This document shows, piece after piece, positions 18,585 to 28,237 of a stretch of 64,000 bases of DNA. Under the pieces are notes generated by a model. The model saw only the letters and a program-made list of their open reading frames with translations, was not told the DNA's origin and ran no database searches. A program made the translations under genes and the position numbers. Source of the stretch: Aurantiochytrium sp. KH105 (taxonomy: Eukaryota > Sar > Bigyra > Thraustochytrida > Thraustochytriidae); the NCBI GenBank assembly GCA_003116975.1, contig BGKB01000006.1, positions 496,001-560,000 on the forward strand. Direction: 5' to 3'. Each line of letters begins with the position of its first letter. Position 1 is the first letter of the stretch.

Positions 18585-19898
18585 GTCCCGCGCTTGCTGC
18601 GCTGCTGGCTCCTGGCCGTGCCGGGCCTGGCCTGCAGTGCAGTGCAGTTGCGTCCCGAGCTCGGCACGTGAAAGCTCGCTGCCTCTCTCCGTTGAGGCCA
18701 GGCCATGCCATGCCGCGGCAGCGGGCCGCCTGCGGCCGCACGTGCCGCTGGACGGCACCGAGCTCGGCGCAGACGACGACGCCTTGCCGATGCAAGCTGA
18801 CCTGCGCGCGCTGGGCGGGCAGTGCAGGCCGCAGCTGCACTGCGTGCACAAGCCCGCTTCCGCCGGGAGCGGTCGATGTGCAGCGCGGCGTCGCGTCGCG
18901 CAGGCGCTGTGTCACCGCTGCTGGGATAGTAGTGGTGGTCGGCGACACGTGCCAGTGGAGCGGCTCCAAGCCGACCCAAACAGAAAATGACCAACCACCC
19001 GCGCGAGTCGTTTCCTCGAGATTGGGTGGCGCCTGCCACAGCCCACTGCCACTGCCACTGCTGCGGCTGCACCTGCATGTCATGGCTACAGCTGCTGGCT
19101 GCTCCATTGCCTACAGCACGTACAACACAGCCCATCCCAGCGCGACTGCGACTTCAAGCGACGACGACGATGGTCAGTCGGTTTGTTGGTCCGTCGTCGC
19201 GGGCCAGTCTGGGAGGGAGGGTTGATGTTTTTCGAGCCTTTGATCTGCACTGGGATCTGCGCGCGTTGTAGTTGTAATTAGAGGTGAGTCTCGGAGCCGC
19301 AGGCTGAGCTTGATTGGGGCTGCCTGGGGTGGCGCGGGCGACCAGGCTTTGCGGCTAGCGGGCCATAGGGAGATTATCGCAAGCTCAGAGAGAATGTTTG
19401 GGGGTTGGGCTGTCGATCTCGTGCGGCACGGCCTTTGGCTTCGTGGAGCCAGCGTGCGCATAGTGGACAACGTAATCAATCTGTTGTTGATTGAGTGAGG
19501 ACGATGGTGGGTGGTCTCCACCTACCTGGACGAAATGAGTAGGGAGGCATCGATGCACTGTCTGCACTGCGCTGCACAATGCACTGCAGGGAGGCAGGGA
19601 CTCCAGGCGAGACAAGTTGGTCGCAGTCGGTCGCCCCGATCGGATCGAATCGGATCGGATCGGGTCGATCCATCCGTCCCGTCGATCGATCGAACAGTCG
19701 ATTCAAGGCACGAGATTGTCGACACGAAACAACTTCCTAGTCTCGGAGCTTATCAATAAAGGCCGCGGCAGAAAGGCAAGACTTGTGCAACGTCACCAAC
19801 GCCATCGACATGCGAGCTTGGCGAATGCAAGACCACACAGGGACACACAAATAGATGAGACTCTGCGATAGGATTATACTTTTGTGCATGCCTGACTA

Positions 19899-22436
19899 CT
19901 ATGGGCTTGACGTAAGCGTGGCGAATCGGAGCTCGAGCTTGCCGCAGTAGCGTTGGTGGCAGCGAACGCCGCGCAACGCCTTGGTACCAAAATTCTCGTA
20001 CGTGTCGTTGTCATCAACGTACTTTGTCATTGCACCACCATTCCATTGGCATCCATCCGCGAGGGGACGACAAATGAGACGAAGATTGTCACACTTGGAG
20101 CCGCTGCACTGCATACCGGCCACATACTCGGACTCACTGCACCATGAAACACTTGACTGTTCCTCTGAAAACCATGCCGTGTACCTCGAAGTTGATGTTG
20201 TCCTGCACGAGCTTGACTTGGCCACGAGAAGATGCTTGTTATCGCACCGGTTGCCCGAGCAAAAGGCGCCCTGAATGGGCCCATTCCACTTGGAAAGACC
20301 GCCGTTCTCCTCGGAAAATTCGGGCGTCCAAGCGCGGCCATAGAAACGCTCCAGCGTGACCTCTGCCGTTGACGGCGAAAAAAGGACCATGCGCGAGACG
20401 TCGCTGTCGAGGCTGCTTCCGGACGAGGCCTCGAGCCGGTAGCTAGCCCATTCGCTCGAATCTTCAAGCGTGGGCACGCAGAGTTCCTCTCCAGCCGCGA
20501 GATCCACCTTGAGCACAAGGTTTGCGGTATCTTCGTCAACACTTCCGTCCCGATCGTCGTACAGCTCGATCAAAAGACCAGCCTTGAGCGGACCAACCAG
20601 ACGCAAGGACTCGGCGCGGTTCGTGTCGAATTCCCCGCTCGTCCACAACGTATCGGCAAGGATCGTCTTCGAGTTTCCTGCGCCCGGAGCAGTAAAGGCA
20701 CCGAGATTGTCACCATTGCACGCGTTATCGCTGTGCATAACAATGGTGCTCGGGTCCACGCATCGATTGACGACGGTCTCGCCGTCATCACGAGACACTT
20801 CGTAGCGAGAGATTTTGCCATTCAAACTGCCGTCCATCATGAGTGCCATCTTGTACGCGCCAAAGTCTCCGCTTTGCTCAAACGTCGGAATGCACAGCGT
20901 CTCGCCCTCGGGGATTTCTGCGCCCAGCACAATCGAGGCATATCCGTAAAAGTCCGTCGAGCACAAGTCTTCATAGTTGTTGCCCACTTCGATGCGGAGA
21001 CCTGCCGGGATCGGCCCGACAAGCTCCACAGAGGCCGCCTCGTCGTTGGCAGTACACTGCTGCGCGTCTGTGCGCAGGGCGTAGCGAGAACCTGCATCAG
21101 GAACGGAAAGCGTGCCAGCAAGCGTTCCGCTGCATCCTGTGTTCTCGTAAAGCACGATACGGTCGCTGGCCTTGCAGGTGCGTGCGACGTCGCAACAATC
21201 AACCGCCTCCGCATCGTCCTCCAGGGCCGCCTTGGCCAAACTGCACTCGAGTTTGATGCTATCCACGATCGCACCAACATCAAAGCTGCCATCAAACTCG
21301 TTCACGATGGGCGAGACGCCGGCGATGGCCATGTCAAACGTCGTATCTTGCACTTGAAGCGACCCAGCGCCACTCTCAAATGCGCACGAGCCGTTTGCCC
21401 CTTGCACAAACGAGAAGGACGGAAGGGAAATCTCGGGAATGCTCAGATCCGAGGTATCGATGGCAGCCACAACCGTGTTGAGCGTCTCGACGCGGGCGTT
21501 CATCTTGTCAACGAGCAGGCCGAACAATCCAAACTGCAAATCCAGACGCTCATTCACCAGACCCGTCTCTGCGCCATCAAGCCAGCAAGTTGCCAAGTTC
21601 CAAATGTCCTCAATCTCTCCCAGGATCTCCTTGATTGTACGCAACACATCGTTGCAGCACATGGTGTAATCGGCGGATTCCTCGAGCTCGTCAACCATAC
21701 CATTTACCCATGCTACAAAGTTGCCCAGAAAATCATTGATAACGTCAAGCGAAGACAAATCTGGCAGCTCGTCTTGATCCAAGACGACTGAGACGGATCC
21801 AAGCGCAGCGTTGCACGCGACAAGCTCGGCACGTGCGGATGCGAGGACAGTCAGGTCGATGCTTTCGCCAAACGCTTCGATATCACTTGTCGACGCGCAC
21901 GAGTTGGCATCGCTGCACGCGATTGCACTGTTCAGCAAGGCGCTCGCCTCGCTAACTGCAATCTGCGTCACCTCGCCCGAAGTTGCGATGCCCGCAAGCG
22001 AGGTGGACGCCTGCTGAAGCGGTGCTTGCAGCGCTTCCATCGAAGAGGTCGTGTTGAGAATGTTGCCCACCATGATCGCAATGCGACCAGCGACGTTGCC
22101 CATCTCCTTGACAATCGGTCCCAGGTACTGGACCCGGCTCACGAATGGCCCCACTGTGTCGAAGACGCCATCGAGAATGACGAGCGTAGCTTGCAAAGTT
22201 TCTGCCTTGTCGTTGATATCGGGCAGATCATCGAGGTTGGTCAAGAAGTGGTCCACATAGCCCTTGACGCGCGCCGCGTCCGTCTGGCACGTGGCCGACG
22301 CGGTCGCTACGTCCTCGAGCTCGAGCGCAAGTGCACGTGCGTTGTCCAAGGCGCATTCTCCCGATGCCATCACCCCGCTCGCGAGGGCTAGCGTCACGCA
22401 AATGACCCGCATGGCCGCCATTTTCATGGCCGCCAT
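19899..22436 (-). CDS. Large secreted Cys-rich repeat protein, function unknown
   Basis: 845 residues. The start is the first of a run of Met codons (MAAMKMAAM); it puts a signal peptide (RVICVTLALASGVMA) at the N-terminus, while the longer open frame upstream is low complexity. Residues about 30-420 are helical with spaced Cys and look like an all-alpha ectodomain. Two homologous modules of about 125 residues follow (from 429 and from 564): each has an IVLYENTGCSG-like start, an ASVELVGPIPAGLRIEV-like strand pair and an ETLCIPT-like segment, which recalls beta/gamma-crystallin folds. The last about 140 residues contain three copies of a CSGxxCDN-type motif (CSGNRCDN, CSGSKCDN, CHQRYCGK). No transmembrane segment apart from the leader. 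It could be a cell-wall or adhesion protein. I do not recognise the family. Confidence 0.8.
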   Translation of the reverse strand: MAAMKMAAMRVICVTLALASGVMASGECALDNARALALELEDVATASATCQTDAARVKGYVDHFLTNLDDLPDINDKAETLQATLVILDGVFDTVGPFVSRVQYLGPIVKEMGNVAGRIAIMVGNILNTTSSMEALQAPLQQASTSLAGIATSGEVTQIAVSEASALLNSAIACSDANSCASTSDIEAFGESIDLTVLASARAELVACNAALGSVSVVLDQDELPDLSSLDVINDFLGNFVAWVNGMVDELEESADYTMCCNDVLRTIKEILGEIEDIWNLATCWLDGAETGLVNERLDLQFGLFGLLVDKMNARVETLNTVVAAIDTSDLSIPEISLPSFSFVQGANGSCAFESGAGSLQVQDTTFDMAIAGVSPIVNEFDGSFDVGAIVDSIKLECSLAKAALEDDAEAVDCCDVARTCKASDRIVLYENTGCSGTLAGTLSVPDAGSRYALRTDAQQCTANDEAASVELVGPIPAGLRIEVGNNYEDLCSTDFYGYASIVLGAEIPEGETLCIPTFEQSGDFGAYKMALMMDGSLNGKISRYEVSRDDGETVVNRCVDPSTIVMHSDNACNGDNLGAFTAPGAGNSKTILADTLWTSGEFDTNRAESLRLVGPLKAGLLIELYDDRDGSVDEDTANLVLKVDLAAGEELCVPTLEDSSEWASYRLEASSGSSLDSDVSRMVLFSPSTAEVTLERFYGRAWTPEFSEENGGLSKWNGPIQGAFCSGNRCDNKHLLVAKSSSCRTTSTSRYTAWFSEEQSSVSWCSESEYVAGMQCSGSKCDNLRLICRPLADGCQWNGGAMTKYVDDNDTYENFGTKALRGVRCHQRYCGKLELRFATLTSSP

Positions 22437-23323
22437 CTTGTTTCTTATTTCCCGCCCTCCAGGGTCTGCTTGCAGTTGTTCCCAGCGTTGCTGATTCCGT
22501 TTTCCTCGTGTCGAGAGTTTCGCGTTTGCTGCAGCTGCAGCTGCTGCTGCAGCAGCCTTGCGCGCCTCCAGCTCGCTGTCGCGTGCGGCAGCGGATCGCC
22601 CGCTCGGGCCGAACGACGCGACCAAAAATGGCGCATTCACGCCATCTCGCACCCTGCTCCCTGCTGGCGACTGCGATTCACTGCTGCCGGCGCCCAATTA
22701 TTACAACCCCTCACTCGTGCCCCCCTCATTGGCGGACCACACCCGGCTAATTTGCGTGATCTCCTCGACCCCATTCCCTTGCGCGTGCGACCTCTCTCAG
22801 GTTCGCCAGACACCTCGCTCCTTCCTCTAGCACACGCGCCGGCCGCGCCAGCTTGCAAAAAGTGCTCCAACTCGGGGCGCTGCAGCCGCCAGCCGCGAGC
22901 TGCTGGTCCTCTGCACTCGTTTGTGTTCCAGGACGTGCCCGGAAGTTCTGCGCCCTCGTCGCGCTCGTTCGTCGCGCGCCTTCCGCAGCGCAGCTGCTCG
23001 CTCTTGCTCACGCTGATGCTCTTGCTCTCGCTGAGGTTGTTGCACGCGCTGCACGCGCCGCCTCGTACCGCCGGCTCCTGCCATGCCGTGTCACATGCAA
23101 TGCCATGCCGGCGTGACGAGGGTGCCCCGGCCGCGCGCCGCGTGCCGCGCGCCTACCGCTGCGCGTCCTCGGCCGCGCCCTCGCTTCGTCGCCGTCCGTC
23201 TGCGAGCCCGAGTTTCTGGCTCTGAGAGTGCGGCATTCTCGTCCCAGTCGTCGCAGCAGCGGGTCCGGGGAAGAGGGAGGGAGAAGGGAGTTATAAGCAA
23301 GGGTGTGCCATGTGCAGTATAGC
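22437..23323. other. Upstream region of the Cys-rich protein and of the tRNA gene
   Basis: About 890 bp of GC-rich sequence with CAGCTGC repeats at 22527-22555 and CTG-type repeats. TTATAAG at 23291-23297 stands about 27 bp before the tRNA. No protein gene is supported. Confidence 0.45.
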
Positions 23324-23396
23324 GTCGCTGTGACGCAGTGGTTAGCGTGCTGGACTTCGAATCCAGAAGTCAGGAGTTCGACCCTCCTCAGCGACT
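23324..23396 (+). tRNA. tRNA-Arg (anticodon UCG)
   Basis: A complete cloverleaf with no intron. Acceptor GTCGCTG/CAGCGAC, D-stem ACGC/GCGT with loop AGTGGTTA, anticodon stem CTGGA/TCCAG with loop CTTCGAA (anticodon TCG, reads CGA), variable loop AAGTC, and T-stem AGGAG/CTCCT with loop TTCGACC. All stems pair perfectly. CCA is not encoded. T-runs follow from 23427. Confidence 0.96.
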
Positions 23397-23426
23397 ATCG
23401 GGCATTTGATTGCTCAATAGCTATTC

Positions 23427-23437
23427 TTTTTTTTTTC
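23427..23437 (+). terminator. T-run after tRNA-Arg
   Basis: A run of about eleven T starts about 30 bp past the tRNA; another follows at 23448-23457. They suit RNA polymerase III termination. Confidence 0.5.
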
Positions 23438-23667
23438 CCACGAGGATTTTTTTTTTCCCCGAGCGGCAGAAACTCGAACAAGGTTTTTTTTTTTTTACAT
23501 TTGTTTTGGCCAAGGGTTTTATGACCGCGAAAGCCCTCGATTGTCGGGGGCATTGGGGTCGCGGACGAAAATCACTTGCAATGTCTGAATTTCTCTTTTC
23601 TTTTCTTTGGGGGGGGGGAGAGGGAAAGAGATTCGTGCACTGTGAGCACGTGCGGTTCGAATTTATC

Positions 23668-24436
23668 TCAAGCCGATTGTTGTGGCAGCTTCGCCATGCG
23701 AGAGCAAAGCTCATCGATAAGCGCGGGCTGCTCGTGGTCAACAACGTACAGTTCTTCTCTATCGACGTTACTCGGTCTCCACGTCAAGACCTCGAGACGG
23801 TCAAAGAGCCTGATTCGGACATCCTCACTAAACTCTTACTTGTGCACTCCATCCAGGTTCCAAGTCTTGTCGTCTGCGACTGCTAAAATGGGAAGCTCGG
23901 CAAGTGCCCCTCCCTTCAGCACAAATTCTACGTCGTCGCGACAACCCTGCTCAAAAACGACGAAAACCACTGACGTTGCGCGAGCGAGACTCGGGAATAA
24001 GGCTGCCTTCACGTCAATGTTTCTTTTCGCCTTGAGCTTGGCGACGAGCTCTCTCGCGATGTTCGAGCCTGCTTTTCCGACGACGGTGAGGAAGAGAGAA
24101 CGTCAATCGGAAACGGAACAGGAAAGTTTTTTTGAAATCCAGCATGAGAAGCGAGAGCTCGGATCATGGCGTCCTCTTCGAACTCGCGTCGACGATACGG
24201 AATGCGCTTGCAGACAGACAAAGCATCCCGTGCGGCACTGAAAACCTCTTCTGAGTCATTGAAACCAGGAAAACGTTTGCCGGAACGGACTCGATCCCAT
24301 CGTGTGTATGGTGTCCTCGACCAAAAAAAAACACAAAGCAGTCAGAGATCTCGCTTTCTTGACAAATGAAAATTAGAAGATCAGATTGATTTGATGCTGC
24401 GTCCGTCTTTACGATGGCCACCTGGGTCAGTTGACC
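23668..24436 (-). pseudogene. Decayed protein-coding gene, family unknown
   Basis: Read on the minus strand, several consecutive stretches look strongly coding: VAIVKTDAASNQSDLLIFIC, RSGKRFPGFNDSEEVFSAAR, FEEDAMIRALASHAGFQKNF, GSNIARELVAKLKAKRNIDV, EFVLKGGALAELPILAVADD, and after an in-frame TAA (23836-23838) EDVRIRLFDRLEVLTW and LYVVDHEQPALIDELCSRM, ending at TGA 23668. Connecting them needs a +1 shift at a nine-T run near 24332, a second shift or a short intron near 24080, and reading past the TAA. The frame after the TAA is unchanged. An acceptor CCCAG just before 24433 and a possible donor GTAAGG near 24567 suggest an intron and an upstream exon. The first shift could be a homopolymer sequencing error, but all three together favour a pseudogene. 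I do not recognise the product. Confidence 0.5.
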
Positions 24437-25717
24437 TCTCCAAAAGCCCTCGCATGCGTTTAAAAGGAGGGACTCGACCTATGACCTACCGTGAGTCAAA
24501 GTTTTCTGACTCTCGAAGATGGCTTTGCGGAGTTGTAAACCCTGAGGATCTTACCCTTACCTTGTGGCATCTTGTAAATCTTAGATTTCTCATGCGATAC
24601 AGGTTACCTTGCCTCAGCAAATGGCTCTAGAGACGCGACAGGAATTAGGACGTGCTTTCCACGCTGATTTCCGGCGATCCGCTTTGTTCTAAAGCAATTG
24701 AACAGAAAGACACCATGTCATCCTCACAGTAGCGACGATCAACATGGAAATTTGAGGGTCTACGGCTGTTCGCTCACTGGGAAAGTAGTCGACACCGCAC
24801 CGGTAAATGTAGAGAAGGCATCCTGAGACGAGTATCGGTGTGCTTGGACTCTATGCAGAGAGCTTTGGGCTCGAAAAATAAATTCTAGCCCTGAATCGTA
24901 TTGAGTTTGGCCGTTTGAAGGCGAAACTAAGCCCAGCGACGCATGCGCTTGTTTCGAGCGCACTCAGCTGAGCAAATCTCACACCATGGACCTATTCTTC
25001 ATCTCCGGAAGGCTTTCGTGAATGCCCCAAGTAAAGTTCAATGCACACATCTTCACCCCTTCAAGGGGGAAACCAGCTGTGTCTGCTGTGTTTAATGCAC
25101 ATAGTTGGGGGAGAAGATTGCGTTAATCGGATTGTACGTTACTGCGTAGCTTCGGCGATAAAATGTTTTCGTGTATGGGCGCAGCGTTGTCAAAAAGGTA
25201 GAGTTTTATCCTGCTTGACCCAGGGTGAAGAAATAGGTTTTGAAAAAGCCAGAAGAACTGACTCAAAGACGCCTTCGACACCACCACCACAATCATTGCT
25301 ATCGCCATCATCTGATCATCATCATAATCTTTGTGCGGTGTCAATCTACTTACTGCAAGTCCTCGAATGAATGCTGCTCCGGCTGCACGACTTGTCCACT
25401 TGGTCCCATGCCCTTTTTTTTAAATTTTTTTTAAGGGCCTGGGTCGGCCTAGGTGTTGACGACGTGGAGCTTCTGCACAGACAATCATCAATCGCGACCA
25501 AGCCGGCGTGCCGCGCGCGAGGGATTGAGGCGGTGGGCGAACAAGGTGGAGACACGTGCCTGCGCGCTTGCACGTCGTCTTTCATCGCACGCGAGCGGCC
25601 TTGGGCTCGTAGACCTAGCGCGGAAAGTCAACGCGAATCGGGCTAAAACCTCACTCTCGACGTCGTCTTTTTGTGCGTGCGTACGCGGAGCCGCGGAGGT
25701 CGCACAGCCGAGGCAAG
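24437..25717. other. 1.3 kb without recognised gene, UBE2G2 upstream region
   Basis: It is AT-richer than its neighbours, with an ATC/CACC repeat patch (25280-25332) and a near-palindrome, CCCTT followed by T- and A-runs and then AAGGG (25411-25437). A possible first exon of the decayed minus-strand gene lies near 24567-24600. Nothing else is seen. Confidence 0.4.
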
Positions 25718-26215
25718 ATGATGGCCATGAAGCGCCTGCTGGTGGAGTACAAGGAGCTCTCGCTGCGTCCACCAGCTGGTGTCGCGGCAGGTCCAGCCGG
25801 TGACGAAACCAACATCCTCGAATGGGAGTGTGTCTTTCTAGGACCCGAAGGCACGCCGTACGATGGCGGCTGCTTTCACAGCACGCTGAGTTTCCCCAAG
25901 GACTACCCGCTCAATCCGCCAGTCATGCGCTTCACGCAGCCCCTCTGGCACCCGAACGTGTACCCGGATGGCAAGGTTTGCATCAGTATTCTTCACGAGC
26001 CTGTCGAGGACAAATTCGGCTACGAACAGTCCTGCGAACGCTGGTCGCCAGTTCAGAGTATTGAAAAGATCATCCTTTCCGTCATTAGTATGCTCGCAGA
26101 GCCCAACGATGAGAGCCCTGCCAACATTGATGCAGCCAAGATGTGGCGGACCGATCGCGAGGCCTTTGATGCCAAGGCTGACGAGTGCGTTCGAAAGTCA
26201 CTCGGTTGGGCTTGA
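25718..26215 (+). CDS. UBE2G2: Ubiquitin-conjugating enzyme E2 G2 / Ubc7
   Basis: 165 residues. Ubc7 takes ubiquitin from E1 on its catalytic cysteine and passes it with ER-associated E3 ligases (gp78/Hrd1 type) to misfolded ER proteins, building K48 chains. The catalytic Cys is at residue 88 in DGKVCISILHEP. The HPN motif (WHPNVYPDGK) is intact, and the acidic insertion specific to Ubc7/Cdc34 E2s follows the Cys (EPVEDKFGYEQSCERW). WSPVQSIEKIILSVISMLAEP and DESPANIDAAKMWRTDRE are near-invariant family blocks. ATG 25718 matches the usual N-terminus (family: MAGTALKRL; here MMAMKRLL). A tail anchor is absent, as usual for this family. Confidence 0.96.
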   Translation: MMAMKRLLVEYKELSLRPPAGVAAGPAGDETNILEWECVFLGPEGTPYDGGCFHSTLSFPKDYPLNPPVMRFTQPLWHPNVYPDGKVCISILHEPVEDKFGYEQSCERWSPVQSIEKIILSVISMLAEPNDESPANIDAAKMWRTDREAFDAKADECVRKSLGWA

Positions 26216-26964
26216 CATACCGAGGGCCCTCACCTGTACACACGCCCGTAAAATGTCTCGCAGACCTTTTAGATTTTTTAAAAATGCGCTAGGATTCTTT
26301 CAAGTCAGTATCAAAAAGCCTTTGGAGACTGAAGAATCTCAGCGACGCGAGTGCAATACTCATCGAATTGTTCAGTCACTCTTGTCTTGATCGCGTTCGA
26401 AAGGATTTTAGCGTAGTGAAGTCCAAATCGTCTGCTAGAATTCTGCTCTAATTTTCTCACAGTCAGATAGATCTTGGTCAAACCACGACTATTTTTAGCT
26501 TCGTATACCTCTTTCTCGAAAATGCAAAAGGCAAGTCACTCGCCTTTCTTCTTCATCTTTCACAGCAAAAATGTCGTGAAAACGATATTGTGAATACGCA
26601 TGCCTTGTGTGCGCTGTCATTGACAATTTCGTGCCATTGTCGAAGAGAGACGCCGTCGTAGTATCTATTATCCAGTATACCGCTACAGCGAGAAAAGCTT
26701 GCAAGATTAACAACACTCTCGCTCTGTCTCTCCTCCGCCAACCTTTCTCCTTCTTTCTCCCACCTGTCGCTTGGGCTTGTGATCTCTTTTTCTCTTTCAA
26801 GTTGCACGAGCAAGTGTCCGTTCTGGGAGTTCGCAACTTGAACTTGTGTTTGTCCGTGGCACACGCGGCAAGGTGATGAGTACACACCGTCTGTGCACGA
26901 AAAAGGAGAATGCAAGCACGTGTCGAAGCGGCGCGCGGCTGCGTCTCGCATAGAGTCAAGCAGG
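26216..26964. other. Spacer between UBE2G2 and ankyrin protein
   Basis: About 750 bp with no recognised gene; it holds the 3' end of one gene and the upstream region of the next. Confidence 0.4.
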
Positions 26965-27816
26965 ATGACGGCAGAGGACGAGCAAGCGACGAGTCTGGAA
27001 GCCCTCGAGGCACGTGAGGCGGCCAAGCGCGATGCTGTCGAGAAAGCAGCTCACGAGCGCACAAAGCGCATCTCTTTGGCGCGGGAAAACGTTGACGAGA
27101 GCAAGGACGACTCGTTAGAGGAACAGCAGGAGCGCGAGCTTGCACGCGCCGTGCTCGCAGACACCAAAGACCCTTCGCCGTTCAAGGCTGTGCGTGGAGA
27201 TAATATCTATGTGCTACGCGCGAATTTTCTCGTGCACGGAAGCTCGCACATGCTCGCGCTTCGCAGCAACACGCCCGAGGACGGAGGACGCACGCTCTTG
27301 CATTCGGCAGCGTTCTGGGGCTCTGCAAACTGTGTCGACTTTCTCCTCGAGGTCGGAGCAGACGTCAATGCCATCGATTCCACGGTGAGTCGCGTGACTC
27401 CCTTGCTCGAGGCCGGACGTGCAGGCCATCCTCGAATATGCAAGAAACTCATCGAAGAAGGGGCCCGAGTTGACTGCCGGGACATGCATGGAGACTCCAT
27501 TTTTCACTGGTGCGCCCGCCGCGGCAGAGGCAGCATGATTCGGCATCTTCTTCGCGCAGCTGAAAAGGTCAAGCCTGGCAGCACCCGTGATGTGCTTGAA
27601 CTCCGCAACAATCGAGGCAGATCCGCGATCGATGTTGCAGCCAACGAAACAGTCACAGCGCTCATCTCTCAGGAAAAGGAAAACGCAGAAAAACTCAAGT
27701 CGCTCGCCAACATGAAACTCCGCAAGGGCCTTGCAAAGGCCCGCGTGGTTGGCGAAAAGGTGGAGAATGCGCAGCAGGTCAAGATGCAGAGACGGCGATA
27801 TAAACGGGTGCCATAG
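26965..27816 (+). CDS. Small ankyrin-repeat protein with charged N- and C-termini
   Basis: 283 residues. An N-terminal Glu/Ala/Arg-rich helix (residues 10-60, EALEAREAAKRDAVEKAAHE) is probably a coiled coil. Residues about 105-235 hold three to four ankyrin repeats (GGRTLLHSAAFWGSANCVDF, VTPLLEAGRAGHPRICKKLI, HGDSIFHWCARRGRGSMIRH). The C-terminus is Lys/Arg-rich (RRRYKRVP) and could be nuclear. It is not closely related to the large ankyrin protein at 4.3 kb beyond the shared repeat type. The partner is unknown. ATG 26965 is the first in the frame; upstream codons are non-ATG. Confidence 0.8.
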   Translation: MTAEDEQATSLEALEAREAAKRDAVEKAAHERTKRISLARENVDESKDDSLEEQQERELARAVLADTKDPSPFKAVRGDNIYVLRANFLVHGSSHMLALRSNTPEDGGRTLLHSAAFWGSANCVDFLLEVGADVNAIDSTVSRVTPLLEAGRAGHPRICKKLIEEGARVDCRDMHGDSIFHWCARRGRGSMIRHLLRAAEKVKPGSTRDVLELRNNRGRSAIDVAANETVTALISQEKENAEKLKSLANMKLRKGLAKARVVGEKVENAQQVKMQRRRYKRVP

Positions 27817-28237
27817 ACATGCCAATTCAACACTATTATCCAGACGATGGGCTTGGATCGAATACAACGAATCGAAGTATCGAGGGCCCTTTACCTGGCA
27901 GCAATAGCGTTTGTCCATTTCTTCTCCTCCTCGGGTCCAATGGTTTTTAATGAATGATGCACAGTCAGTTCCAAAAGAAAAAAACACGATTGATTCATAA
28001 AATTTACAGCGCAACGTGCTTCCGCCTCTTCAGAGAGCAGCACTTGACGGCAGCGCGACGACGCGTGCCATATACCGGCAGTCTCTACTTCTCCTACGAC
28101 TCATTGTCATACACTGACAAGTGAAAAACTCTTGCTTGGAGGAAGGGGTTCTCTCGCCCAAATCATCTGTATCTTGCTTGCCCAAGTAAAAAGGGAAAAG
28201 AATAAGGAAGAGAGAGAGAGAGAGAGAGAAAGTGAAA
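27817..28237. other. Convergent 3' spacer
   Basis: About 420 bp between the ankyrin gene and the BRF1 stop. It contains a GA dinucleotide run (28206-28228). No gene is seen. Confidence 0.45.

Larger units (their letters stand above)
17997..19898. other. GC-rich 1.9 kb stretch with pentanucleotide repeats and no recognised gene
   Basis: It contains a GCGCA array (18270-18312), a GACGA then GGCGA array (18540-18584), GCAGT repeats near 18633-18646 and 19557-19588, and CACTGC runs near 19041-19060. ORFs occur in all frames and have Arg/Ala-rich low-complexity translations. It holds the trypsin promoter on one side and the 3' end of the Cys-rich secreted protein gene on the other. Confidence 0.5.

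Noticed and set aside
24455..24540. Possible minus-strand tRNA (GGTCGAGTCC near a GAGTC/GACTC stem)
   Set aside because: The anticodon loop is too long and the T-stem does not pair.
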